From contig JAPOIM010000042.1 of assembly GCA_029978905.1 (NCBI GenBank), positions 1 through 40,211 on the forward strand: a stretch of 40,211 nt of DNA. The letters run 5' to 3'. Source of the stretch: Planctomycetota bacterium. GTDB taxonomy: Bacteria; Planctomycetota; Planctomycetia; Pirellulales; UBA1268. Positions within the stretch are counted from its first letter, which is position 1; each line of letters opens with the position of its first letter. Below, piece by piece: positions 15,734-25,002 of the stretch. Position numbers and translations under genes: made by a program. The notes below the pieces were generated by a model, which worked only from the letters and a program-made list of their open reading frames with translations, had not been told where the DNA came from and did no database searches.

Positions 15734-17629
15734 TCAGCCCCGCCAAGGGGTGAGCACGATGGCGGCCAGTGGTGGCAGTGTCAGGACGAGGCTCGCCGGA
15801 CGACCATGGTGCGGCGTGGTGGTCGCCATCAGCGTGCCAATGTTGCCCACATTGCTGCCGTCGTAGTAGCGGGAATCGCTGTTGAAGCGTTCTTGGTACG
15901 GCCCTTCGTGTGGCACGCCGAGGCGGTAGCCTTGGCGGACAACCGGCGTGAAGTTGCAGACCACGACGACAAAATCGTTGGCAGTGCGGCCGCGCCGTAC
16001 GAACGCCAGCACACTGTCTTGCCAGTTCTGGCAGTCGATCCATTCAAATCCGCCCGACTCAAAGTCGAGTTCGTGGAGCGACGGCTCTGAGCGAACGAGC
16101 GCGTTCAAATCGGCCACGGCCCGCTTGAGTCCACGGTGGCTGTCCCACTCCAGCAGGTGCCACTGCAGGCTCTCGTCGAAGTTCCATTCGAGCCACTGCC
16201 CAAACTCGCTCCCCATGAAGAGCAGCTTCTTGCCAGGGTGGCACCACATGTAGCTGTAGAGCAGTCGCAGGTTGGCAAACTTTTGCCAATTATCACCCGG
16301 CATCTGGCCGATCAGCGAGCCCTTGCCATGCACGACCTCATCGTGCGACAGCGGCAGGACAAAGTTCTCATGAAACGCGTAGATCAGGCTGAACGTGAGT
16401 TCGTCGTGGTGATACTTGCGATGCACCGCATCGTGCCGCATGTATCGCCGCGTGTCATTCATCCAGCCCATGTTCCATTTGAAGGTGAACCCTAAGCCGC
16501 CGTCGTAGGTGGGCCGGGAAACCCCTGGCCACGCGGTGGATTCTTCGGCGATCGTGACGGCGCCGGGGAACTGCTCATGGACCTGCACATTGAAGGTCTT
16601 GAGGAGTTCGATGGCTTCGAGGTTCTCGCGACCACCGTGCTCATTGGGCACCCACTGGCCCGCCTCGCGGCTGTAGTCGAGGTAGAGCATCGAGGCAACC
16701 GCGTCCACGCGAAGCCCATCGATGTGGTACTTGTCGAGCCAGAACAGGGCCGAAGAGATGAGGTAGTTGGCCACCTCATTTCGGCCGTAGTTGAAGATCA
16801 GTGTTCCCCAGTCGGGATGCTCGCCCTTGCGGGGATCTTCATGCTCGTAGAGGGCGGTGCCATCAAACCGGCGCAGCCCGTGCCCGTCGCGGGGAAAGTG
16901 GGCCGGCACCCAGTCGATGATCACCGCCACGCCCGCGCGATGGAACGCATCGATCAGCGACATGAAGTCCTGCGGAGAACCGAATCGGCTTGTGGCAGCA
17001 AACAAGCCAATCGTTTGGTAGCCCCAGCTTGCCGACAGCGGATGCTCGGTGGGCGGCAGAAACTCCACATGCGTGAACCCCATTTCCACCACATAGGGCA
17101 CGAGCTCTCGTTCGAGGTCGCAGTAACTCATCCAGCGCGTGGGGGCGTCGCCTGGCCGACGCCAGCTGCCGAGGTGGACCTCGTAGGTGGTCATCGGCGC
17201 TGTCAGTGGGTCGGCAGCAGCACGGGCCCGCATCCAGTCGGCATCCTGCCATTGATACGCGCTGAGGTCGGCGACGAGCGATGCGGTGCGGGGAGGCACC
17301 TCGGCTGCAAAGCCGTAGGGGTCGGAGCGATCTTGAAACCCATCCCTACAAAAGACGCGGTACTTGTAGGCCTGCCCCACGGTCGCGCCCGGAACAAACG
17401 CCTCCCAGAATCCTGAGGGGATCCGTTTCTGCATGGGGTGGCAGCGGCCGTCCCAGCCGTTGAAGTCGCCAACGACGCTGATCGCATCGGCATTTGGTGC
17501 CCACACGGAAAAGTGGACGCCTGCCACGCCATCGACCGTGGTCAACTGGCCGCCGAGTTTCTCGTAGCTCCTCCAGTGACGTCCTTCGCCAAGCAGGTGG
17601 AGGTCAAAATCAGTGAGCATGGAACGCAA
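15734..17629 (-). CDS. glgB: 1,4-alpha-glucan branching enzyme
   Basis: The 631-residue GH13 enzyme forms alpha-1,6 branches in glycogen. An N-terminal CBM48 module (about 30-125) contains [10 protein letters not shown] and [11 protein letters not shown]. The catalytic barrel shows [38 protein letters not shown] with the nucleophile Asp309, TIAEES with Glu362 as acid/base, and [13 protein letters not shown]. The C-terminal beta domain has VVVVCNFTP. It is shorter than E. coli GlgB (728) because the extra N1 domain is absent, as in many bacteria. ATG 17629 or 17620 are both possible. No other glycogen gene is adjacent; a terminator separates it from the amidotransferase-like gene upstream. Confidence 0.96.
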   Translation of the reverse strand: MRSMLTDFDLHLLGEGRHWRSYEKLGGQLTTVDGVAGVHFSVWAPNADAISVVGDFNGWDGRCHPMQKRIPSGFWEAFVPGATVGQAYKYRVFCRDGFQDRSDPYGFAAEVPPRTASLVADLSAYQWQDADWMRARAAADPLTAPMTTYEVHLGSWRRPGDAPTRWMSYCDLERELVPYVVEMGFTHVEFLPPTEHPLSASWGYQTIGLFAATSRFGSPQDFMSLIDAFHRAGVAVIIDWVPAHFPRDGHGLRRFDGTALYEHEDPRKGEHPDWGTLIFNYGRNEVANYLISSALFWLDKYHIDGLRVDAVASMLYLDYSREAGQWVPNEHGGRENLEAIELLKTFNVQVHEQFPGAVTIAEESTAWPGVSRPTYDGGLGFTFKWNMGWMNDTRRYMRHDAVHRKYHHDELTFSLIYAFHENFVLPLSHDEVVHGKGSLIGQMPGDNWQKFANLRLLYSYMWCHPGKKLLFMGSEFGQWLEWNFDESLQWHLLEWDSHRGLKRAVADLNALVRSEPSLHELDFESGGFEWIDCQNWQDSVLAFVRRGRTANDFVVVVCNFTPVVRQGYRLGVPHEGPYQERFNSDSRYYDGSNVGNIGTLMATTTPHHGRPASLVLTLPPLAAIVLTPWRG

Positions 17630-17758
17630 TGCGAGGGGAGGCAGCGGGCGGGGGTTTCCTTCTCTAACTTAGCCCGCTGTTTGGCCCGAGGCTTTGAGTT
17701 GCGCGTTTCTGACGGTTTGGTGGGGCTGGCTGGTCGTGCGGGCGTTTGCCGCGGCCAT

Positions 17759-17794
17759 AAAAAAACTCCCCGGGCGGACGGACCACCCGGGGAG
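17759..17794 (-). terminator. rho-independent terminator of the C26-like gene
   Basis: Read on the minus strand, CTCCCCGGG (17794-17786) pairs perfectly with CCCGGGGAG (17774-17766) around an 11-base loop and is followed by seven Ts (17765-17759). It lies 35 bp past the stop of the amidotransferase-like gene. Confidence 0.9.
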
Positions 17795-17829
17795 CATTGG
17801 AAACGTCGTGTGAGACGCAGATGTGCCGC

Positions 17830-18576
17830 TTACGCCACGAGTTTGACGGCCGGCACTTCGCCCGTGATGCCGATCACGAACTCTTCGAAGATCTTGCTGT
17901 CGAGGGCCGACGCATTTTCGGCCTCGGGGTGGAACTGCGTGCCGATAGCGACCCAGTTTTCAACGGTGCTCTCGATGGCCTCGATCACGCCGTCTGGAGC
18001 GCGGGCTGCCACGCGGAAGCTCGACGCCAGATCGTCGATCGCCATGTGGTGCATGCTGTTGACGCGAATCTCGCCGTCGCCATAGACACGTTCCATGACT
18101 GTGCCAGGAACCACCTCCAGGGCGTGCCTGTGGGCCACGTCGATGGGGTCCTTGTGAGGCAGGGCCTTGGGGAGGTCTTCAGGGATGTGGAGGAAGACCG
18201 TGCCACCTTCCGTCACGTTGAGGAGTTGCATGCCGCTGCCAATGGCAAGGACGGGCATCTGCCGACGGCAGATCTCCGCCACGAGCATGCGGTCGAAATC
18301 TTCTCGACGCGCATCCATCGTTCGTGTCGAAGGATGGGGCATGTATCCGTCTCGCCTGGGGTCGATGTCGCCACCCCCCACGAGAACCACGCCATCGAGC
18401 ATGTCGAGCAGCCGCGACAGATCCTCTTCATCCGTGACCGGTGGAAGAGTGATCGGAATGCCGCCTGAGGCAATCACACCGTCGTAATAGCCGGCTGCCA
18501 CAAACGAGAGAGCGGCGTGCTCTTTCCGTGAAGCCCGATAGTCCATGGTGATGCCGATCAGGGGTTTTCCTGCCAT
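17830..18576 (-). CDS. peptidase C26 / class I glutamine amidotransferase-like protein without catalytic Cys
   Basis: The 248-residue protein matches the gamma-glutamyl-GABA hydrolase (PuuD-like, C26) family. It has PLIGITMDYR at the start, GVVLVGGGDIDP (62-73), MQLLNVTEGGT (116-126), VNSMHH (172-177) and GTQFHPE with His216 and Glu218 of the triad. The nucleophile motif, normally xICRGxQ, reads AIGSGMQ, so Gly113 (GGC) stands where Cys (TGC) is expected. Hydrolysis of gamma-glutamyl amides by the usual mechanism is therefore unlikely; a binding, regulatory or non-cysteine role is inferred. ATG 18576 was chosen since the conserved domain begins there and GAGG lies nine bases upstream. A strong terminator follows. 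It is not obviously linked to a polyamine pathway here. Confidence 0.85.
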   Translation of the reverse strand: MAGKPLIGITMDYRASRKEHAALSFVAAGYYDGVIASGGIPITLPPVTDEEDLSRLLDMLDGVVLVGGGDIDPRRDGYMPHPSTRTMDARREDFDRMLVAEICRRQMPVLAIGSGMQLLNVTEGGTVFLHIPEDLPKALPHKDPIDVAHRHALEVVPGTVMERVYGDGEIRVNSMHHMAIDDLASSFRVAARAPDGVIEAIESTVENWVAIGTQFHPEAENASALDSKIFEEFVIGITGEVPAVKLVA

Positions 18577-19166
18577 GTCCTCAAGTCCTCCAAGCACCGT
18601 CCGGGTGCCTCTGCGGTGCCCAACGACGGGGTGGTCAACACGACCCCCAGCGAGTTCCATGGGCGAAACGCGACGCGGAGAGAAGGCGGGCGGGTCGCAC
18701 AAGAACGTGCGATTGCAGGACAGCGGCGACAATGGCGAAACACCATGGGCGGATGCCCTTGGTATCTGCGATTGCCCCTCTACGTTCGGTCGCGTATTCC
18801 ATCACGCTTGACCCTTGACGTTGTTCCCACGGTGCGACGCGGACATGCAGGCTGAACGCCCTGCACGACCGCTGTGCCCCTACGATCGCCCGTTGTGCCG
18901 TCGAATGACGGTTCAACGCGCGGCCGTGCCTCGTTACCGGTCGGCTCCATCCTTGGATGCCGGGCCGTTCTCACGGACATACGTGGGAACGGGCCAATAC
19001 CGTCATCGAGCCGGTATCACGTCTGCAGCCGATCCGGTCGGCTCGCAGATGCGATGCGGTGAGGTTAACGATGATGACGGTTAAGGCAAGCAAATGCGCC
19101 GATTTTGTGGTCTAGGGCAGGGAGACGCCCAACATAGGGTGCTAGCACTGATGTGACAGCACGAGC
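18577..19166. other. 590-bp non-coding region with repeats and hairpins
   Basis: No credible gene is seen; the short open frames lack conserved motifs. The right half holds repeated words: ATGACGGTT at 18905-18913 and 19074-19082, and CCGGTCGGCTC at 18937-18947 and 19034-19044. ACCGTCATC (18999-19007) is the inverse of GATGACGGT (19073-19081). Between these lies the hairpin CTGC-AGCCGA / TCGGCT-GCAG (19023-19048). A palindrome GTGCTAGCAC lies at 19139-19148, close to the miaA stop. The region contains the upstream sequence of the amidotransferase-like gene and the 3' flank of miaA. Confidence 0.6.
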
Positions 19167-20174
19167 CTAACCGGCCACCCAGACGGTGTTTTGGAAGCTC
19201 CGCAGCCAGGTCCGCTGGCGTTTTGCGAGTTGCCTGGTGCGGCGAATCGTCTGTTCGATTGCCTCCTCACGCGACCGCTTGCCCGCGAGCATCTCCAGCA
19301 CTTCGCAGTAGCCTGCTGCTTGACGAGCGGTGGGGCCGATCCCGGTGGCGGCCTCCGCGGCTTCCACCTCTTCGATGAGCCCGTCGGCAAACATCTGGTG
19401 CACCCGTGCGGCAATCCGATCGGCCAGTACGTAGCGAGGCACATCGACAATCAGGAATGGCACGCGTAGCTGCTCATCGCTTGGGGCATTCCATGTGTTC
19501 TGCGGAAGGCTCGGGCGTGAGGTCGAGGCGATCGCGACCTCCAGACCGCGGACGAGACGACGTGCATCGTTGGGATGGATCCGGGCTGCGGCCGCAGGAT
19601 CCCGCTCGGCAAGTTCGCGGTGCAAGGCAGCTGCCCCTTCCCGCTCCAGTCGGAGGGTGATCGCGTCCCGCAGTGCCGGATCAGCAGGTGGGCGGGTGTC
19701 GAAGCCTTCGCGGAGAGCTTTCAGGTAGAGCGGGGTTCCTCCTACAAACAGAATCTTGCGGCCGCGGCGGCGAATCGCCTCAACGGCCTCCGCGGCGGCA
19801 GACAGCCAAGAGGCGACATTGAAGGCTTCGCTGGCGGCGACGAGATCGAGTCCATGGTGGGGGACCCGCCGCTGCTCGTCTGCGGAAGGTTTTGCCGAGC
19901 CAATATCCAGGCCGCGATACACCGCGATCGAGTCGACACTGATGATCTCCGCCCCGAGTCGCTCCGCCATTCGCACGGCAATCGCGGTTTTTCCCGCTGC
20001 GGTGGGCCCCGTCAGGATCAGGCAGTCGTCGGCTAGCCGCGGCCGGCAGGTTTCGTGTCCTTCTGGGGATGCTAAAGTTGGGGGGCAGGTGGTCGGCCCC
20101 GGCGTGGCTGGGGCGGCTTCCTTCTGCCTGTCGCAGGTGCCGGCTGGCACATCTCCACTGAATTCACAGGACAT
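19167..20174 (-). CDS. miaA: tRNA dimethylallyltransferase
   Basis: The enzyme adds a dimethylallyl group to A37 of tRNAs that read codons starting with U. The P-loop GPTAAGKT, EIISVDSIAVYRGLDIGSAKP (the DSxQ-like region, with Ile-Ala here), VPHHGLDL, FVGGTPLYLKAL and RQLAKRQRTWLR are all present. From ATG 20174 it has 335 residues; the family averages about 310, and the first ~45 residues are not conserved. GTG 20150 would shorten it by eight. Neither has a convincing ribosome site. The gene is divergent from hisE and their 5' ends are almost superimposed. Confidence 0.92.
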   Translation of the reverse strand: MSCEFSGDVPAGTCDRQKEAAPATPGPTTCPPTLASPEGHETCRPRLADDCLILTGPTAAGKTAIAVRMAERLGAEIISVDSIAVYRGLDIGSAKPSADEQRRVPHHGLDLVAASEAFNVASWLSAAAEAVEAIRRRGRKILFVGGTPLYLKALREGFDTRPPADPALRDAITLRLEREGAAALHRELAERDPAAAARIHPNDARRLVRGLEVAIASTSRPSLPQNTWNAPSDEQLRVPFLIVDVPRYVLADRIAARVHQMFADGLIEEVEAAEAATGIGPTARQAAGYCEVLEMLAGKRSREEAIEQTIRRTRQLAKRQRTWLRSFQNTVWVAG

Positions 20175-20190
20175 GGCAGGAGTTGGTCGG

Positions 20191-20538
20191 ATGCCCGAAC
20201 GGGGAGAAGTGCTGGCTGCTCTCGGAGACGTGATCGAATCGCGGCGCGGGGGATCTGCTGAGAAATCGTACACCAGCCGGCTCTTGGCTGGAGGCCCTGA
20301 GGCGGCCGGCCGCAAGGTGACGGAAGAGGCCGGAGAGTTGGTGCAGGCGGCTGTCGGTGAAACGGATGAACGGGTGGTGTCTGAGGCTGCCGACCTGCTC
20401 TACCACACGCTCGTGCTGCTCGCCTGCCGCTGCCTGACGCTGAGCGACGTGGAAAGCGAACTGCAGCGGCGGTTTGGTATTTCGGGACTGGAAGAGAAGG
20501 CCTCACGCGGGGCCAAAACCAACGGAGACACGAACTGA
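20191..20538 (+). CDS. hisE: phosphoribosyl-ATP pyrophosphatase
   Basis: The 115-residue protein carries the HisE/MazG-like core: EKSYTSRLLAGG, RKVTEEAGELVQAA with the metal-binding glutamates, and SEAADLLYHTLVLL. It hydrolyses phosphoribosyl-ATP to phosphoribosyl-AMP, the second step of histidine synthesis. ATG 20191 is preferred because AGGAG sits eight bases upstream and the length is typical; ATG 20173 is the next option. It precedes hisG, which acts one step earlier, by three or fewer codons, so the two are surely coupled. No hisI is fused. Confidence 0.92.
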   Translation: MPERGEVLAALGDVIESRRGGSAEKSYTSRLLAGGPEAAGRKVTEEAGELVQAAVGETDERVVSEAADLLYHTLVLLACRCLTLSDVESELQRRFGISGLEEKASRGAKTNGDTN

Positions 20539-20541
20539 GTG

Positions 20542-21414
20542 ATGGCTGATCACCGTCCTGATGCCGATTTGCTTCGTATTGGCGTGCCAAGCAAAGGCCG
20601 CCTCGCTGAGTTGGCCGCCACGCTGCTCCATGATGCGGGGCTCACTTTCCGTCGACCGGATCGGAGCCTGTTTGCCAGGTGCCGCGACCTGCCAGTGGAG
20701 ATTGTCTTTCTCCGCACCGCCGACATTCCCGTGCTTGCTGTCGAAGGGGCGATTGATCTTGGCATCACGGGCGCCGACCTCATCGCGGAGAGTGGTGGCG
20801 ATCTTCTGCATCGGCTCGACCTCGGCGTGGGCAGCTGTCGGCTGGCGCTGTGCGTCGACGTGGATGCCGATCTCACTGACGCGACCGGACTGCAGGGCAA
20901 ACGCGTGGCCACCAGCTTTCCGGAGATCACGAAGGCGTGGCTGGCCGAGCGTGGCGTGAGCTGCCATCTCGTCGAGCTCTCCGGCAGCGTCGAAATCATG
21001 ATTGCCCTCGGGGTGGCGGATGCGATCGTCGATCTCGTGGAAACGGGAAGCACGCTCGCGGCGAATCGGCTGCGAGTGCTCGACGAGATCGGCCGCTACG
21101 AGACGGTGCTCGTGCAAAACCGGCGGCTGCGGCACAGCGAGACGGTGGACAGAATTGTTCGCCGCTTGGAGGGCGTCGTGATCGCCCGCACGTACTCGCT
21201 GCTGGAGTACAACATTCCGCGTTCCTCGCTGGCCGAGGCAGAAAAGATCACGCCAGGGTTCAACTCGCCCACGGTGAGTGGCCTGGAAGATGCCGACTGG
21301 TGTGCGGTGCGTGCGATGGTCCGTCGCGGCGATGTGCACGCCATCATGGAAAAGCTCGACGCGATCGGTGCCTCCGCGATCGTCGAGACCTACATTTCGA
21401 ACTGCCGGCTCTGA
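20542..21414 (+). CDS. hisG: ATP phosphoribosyltransferase, long form
   Basis: This 290-residue enzyme joins ATP and PRPP, the committed step of histidine synthesis. LRIGVPSKGRL at the start, DLGITGADL and the PRPP-binding ELSGSVEI / ADAIVDLVETGSTL are signatures. The last ~75 residues (from ITPGFNSPTVSGL) form the regulatory HisG_C domain, so it is the long type, which is usually feedback-inhibited by histidine and needs no HisZ. The start is ATG 20542 or GTG 20539; GGAG at 20524-20527 is nearer the ideal distance from the GTG. Confidence 0.95.
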   Translation: MADHRPDADLLRIGVPSKGRLAELAATLLHDAGLTFRRPDRSLFARCRDLPVEIVFLRTADIPVLAVEGAIDLGITGADLIAESGGDLLHRLDLGVGSCRLALCVDVDADLTDATGLQGKRVATSFPEITKAWLAERGVSCHLVELSGSVEIMIALGVADAIVDLVETGSTLAANRLRVLDEIGRYETVLVQNRRLRHSETVDRIVRRLEGVVIARTYSLLEYNIPRSSLAEAEKITPGFNSPTVSGLEDADWCAVRAMVRRGDVHAIMEKLDAIGASAIVETYISNCRL

Positions 21415-21459
21415 CACTCATCGCCCGCGTGGGGGATGCGCGGGGAGCGCGGAGCGCTG

Positions 21460-22728
21460 TCAGGCAGGGTGGATCGGCCTGCCGCTGCGGAGGGTCATGA
21501 CCACCTGCGTGGAAGGGGCGAGGGCGTCGGCGTAGGTGTCGGTCGAGTGCTCGGCGGGCCGGAGGACCACGAGGTCCGCCGGACGCCCGCAGGCAATGCG
21601 GCCCGCGATGCGTTCGCAGCCGATGGCCCAGGCTGCAGACGTGGTCATCATCTTGAGCGCTTCCTGCGGGGAAGCCAGGCCTCGGTCGATCAGGGCCTGG
21701 GCTTCACGCAGGGGGGAGAGGTCCGGCGCGGAGCCACGGCCGTCGGTGCCGAGGGCCACGTGGATGCCAGCCGCGAGCAACTCACGCACCGGGGCGATGC
21801 GGCCAGAAATCAGCAAGGCGGTCCGCGGGCACACAATCACGGCGGCTCGGTCGCGGTGTCGCACAAGCCGGTCGAAGGTGGGCCGGTCGAGAAAGGACGC
21901 ATGGACGAAGGCCGCGCGAGGGGCGCGGCACGCGAGCGAGACCCAGTCGGCTGCCGAGAGGAGCTGCGGTGGAGGGGAGGGCCATGCCCCAATCGACTCA
22001 AGCAGGTCGCGGAAGGCGCCGGTGCCCTGCTCAATCAGGTCCTGCTCCTCGCGACTCTCCGCAAGATGCACCACGACCGGCAGCCCTTGCTTTGCCGCCA
22101 GCTTCACGAGCGTTGCGGCAAGTGAGGCTTTGACAGAGTAGGGGGCGTGCGGAGAGATTCCCGCGGATGAGGCTGGCAGGCGGTCGAGGCTGCGTCGCAG
22201 GCTCGCGAGCGACTGCTCGATGCGGCGTTCACCGAGCCCCAGGCACTCGCGAAAGACGCGGAGGCGTGGGACGCCATGGGTTGGGTAGGAGAGCGCAGGA
22301 TCGGCGGTGGCGATCTCGCCGAGGAGCGTCACTCCTGCGGCGGCAGATTCCTGCAGCCCGCTGAGAATCGCCTGAGCGGTCTCGTCGCGAGCCGCGTGGC
22401 GACGGGCTGCGACTGCGGCTGGGATCCAGCCTGCAAGCCCACCCGGGGGTTGCGGAGGTACAGGCTTTGGGATCTTAGAAAACTCCAGGTGCGTGTGTGG
22501 GTTCACGAGCCCGGGCAGGAGAAGCACATCGCCGAGATCGATCGTCGGGCCCGCCGCCCGACGGCGCCCTACGGCCACCACGCGGCCTCCCTTGATCCGC
22601 ACCCAGCCACCATCGAGGGGCGGCCCGTGCATGGGAAGCACGGCCCGGGCTCGCAGCGTCACGGCCATTCGACGCGAGCACCTAGCCAGGTGGTCGATCA
22701 ACTCGGGAGGGCCATCTGCGTGGCTCAT
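21460..22728 (-). CDS. amidohydrolase, probable aminofutalosine deaminase (MqnF-like)
   Basis: The 422-residue metal-dependent hydrolase has the TRZ/ATZ-type layout: LLLPGLVNPHTHLEFS with the first His pair, SPHAPYSV, VVVHLAESREEQDL with the metal His, and ALGTDGRGSAPDLSPL with the metal Asp. NPHTHLEFS is typical of the deaminase family that converts aminofutalosine to futalosine in menaquinone synthesis. This is supported by mqnC one base upstream and mqnA beyond it, but mqnC makes the cyclic product from dehypoxanthine futalosine, so the exact step is inferred. ATG 22728 abuts the mqnC stop; the conserved part starts about 20 residues later at MAVTLRARAV. Confidence 0.8.
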   Translation of the reverse strand: MSHADGPPELIDHLARCSRRMAVTLRARAVLPMHGPPLDGGWVRIKGGRVVAVGRRRAAGPTIDLGDVLLLPGLVNPHTHLEFSKIPKPVPPQPPGGLAGWIPAAVAARRHAARDETAQAILSGLQESAAAGVTLLGEIATADPALSYPTHGVPRLRVFRECLGLGERRIEQSLASLRRSLDRLPASSAGISPHAPYSVKASLAATLVKLAAKQGLPVVVHLAESREEQDLIEQGTGAFRDLLESIGAWPSPPPQLLSAADWVSLACRAPRAAFVHASFLDRPTFDRLVRHRDRAAVIVCPRTALLISGRIAPVRELLAAGIHVALGTDGRGSAPDLSPLREAQALIDRGLASPQEALKMMTTSAAWAIGCERIAGRIACGRPADLVVLRPAEHSTDTYADALAPSTQVVMTLRSGRPIHPA

Positions 22729-22729
22729 C

Positions 22730-23926
<1,197 letters not shown>

Positions 23927-23931
23927 TCGGT

Positions 23932-24876
23932 CTACTCCTCGTTCAGCATGCGAGACGGCTGCGGTTGCCTGGCACCTGCCTCAGCGCCCTTCCTTGGGGT
24001 TGATCGAAGCAGCCCGAGGGAGTCGGTGAGAGCGTGGAAGCGACGGATCGCGTCTCTTTCCGCAGGGCCAATCTGGTAGTGCAGGTTATCGCGAAGATAA
24101 CTCAGGCATTGGGGAACCGTCAGCCCATGCCGCGCGGCTTCCACGGCTGCGATGGCGGCGAGGTTTGCCACACCGCGGTCGCGGGCGGCCATCAGTTGAG
24201 GCTCGAGCGCGTCGGTGACCACGTCGGCTCGGGCGGCCCAGACGGCAAACACAAAGGGAAGACCCGTCCACCGGCACCACTCGTCTCCAAGATCCCACAC
24301 GAGTTGGAAGCTGCCAGCCTGCCTGCCCCGCGAACGGTGATCGTGGGGAGCCGGGCCACCGTGCGGGCCAATCGCGCGGTCACCGATGAGCAGCACGGCG
24401 TCGGCATCGGTCGACTCCACCCCGCTGCCGATCGGAAGCCGCTCGACCGCCGGCCGCACGCCGAAGCGTTCGTGCAGGAGCACCTGGGCAAGCGCCGCAC
24501 TCGTCCGGGAACCTTCGTCGAGCGCGATCCGCGTGACGCGTTCCGGCGCGGTGCGGAAAAACAGCTTCACACTCATGACCGGTCCGCGGCACCCGATGCA
24601 GACGTCGCTGATGACCCGCCAGCCGCCACGGAAAACCTCCACGATCGGGATCAGGGCGACATCGAGCATGCCCGCCTGCAGCCGATCGGCGAGCCGGCTC
24701 GGCAGGTCGTAGATCAGGTTCAGCGGCGGTTGCCCCTCGCTGACAGCGGAGGCGAGCCCGTGCACGAGCGGCTTGGTGTTGAGGTACTGCACGGCGCCCA
24801 CATGCACGGCAGGTCGGAAGCTGGTCGAACTGTCGACTCGACCACGTCGGTCAGGTTGCCTAGGGCTGGTGGTCAT
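23932..24876 (-). CDS. mqnA: chorismate dehydratase MqnA
   Basis: The 314-residue protein dehydrates chorismate to 3-enolpyruvyl-benzoate, the first step of the futalosine menaquinone route. VGAVQYLNTKPLVHGL at the N-terminus is the MqnA/MqnD signature; LDVALIPIVEV, ALDEGSRTSAALAQVLL and VLLIGDRA follow. FQLVWDLGDEWCRWTGLPFVFAVW is also conserved. ATG 24876 has AAAGG about ten bases upstream; ATG 24900 or 24918 would extend it. It is placed after an ABC exporter with a gap of ~130 bp from this start. Confidence 0.92.
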   Translation of the reverse strand: MTTSPRQPDRRGRVDSSTSFRPAVHVGAVQYLNTKPLVHGLASAVSEGQPPLNLIYDLPSRLADRLQAGMLDVALIPIVEVFRGGWRVISDVCIGCRGPVMSVKLFFRTAPERVTRIALDEGSRTSAALAQVLLHERFGVRPAVERLPIGSGVESTDADAVLLIGDRAIGPHGGPAPHDHRSRGRQAGSFQLVWDLGDEWCRWTGLPFVFAVWAARADVVTDALEPQLMAARDRGVANLAAIAAVEAARHGLTVPQCLSYLRDNLHYQIGPAERDAIRRFHALTDSLGLLRSTPRKGAEAGARQPQPSRMLNEE

Positions 24877-25002
24877 CGTGCGGGTGCCTTTGAGATTCAT
24901 CTCTATGAAATACCGCACGTCCGGCCCAGACGTAACCCCCGTTCGCCTTGAATTCCCGCCAGGATCGATCGCGGAAGGGCGTTTTTTCGCCGCGGGCCGC
25001 CC

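Noticed and set aside
18809-18822. Two TTGAC words as -35 elements on the plus strand
   Set aside because: No -10 match is found at a proper distance and no plus-strand gene follows.
19756-20190. Upstream extension of the hisE frame across miaA
   Set aside because: HisE homology begins at the ATG near 20191, and the upstream codons are antisense to miaA.
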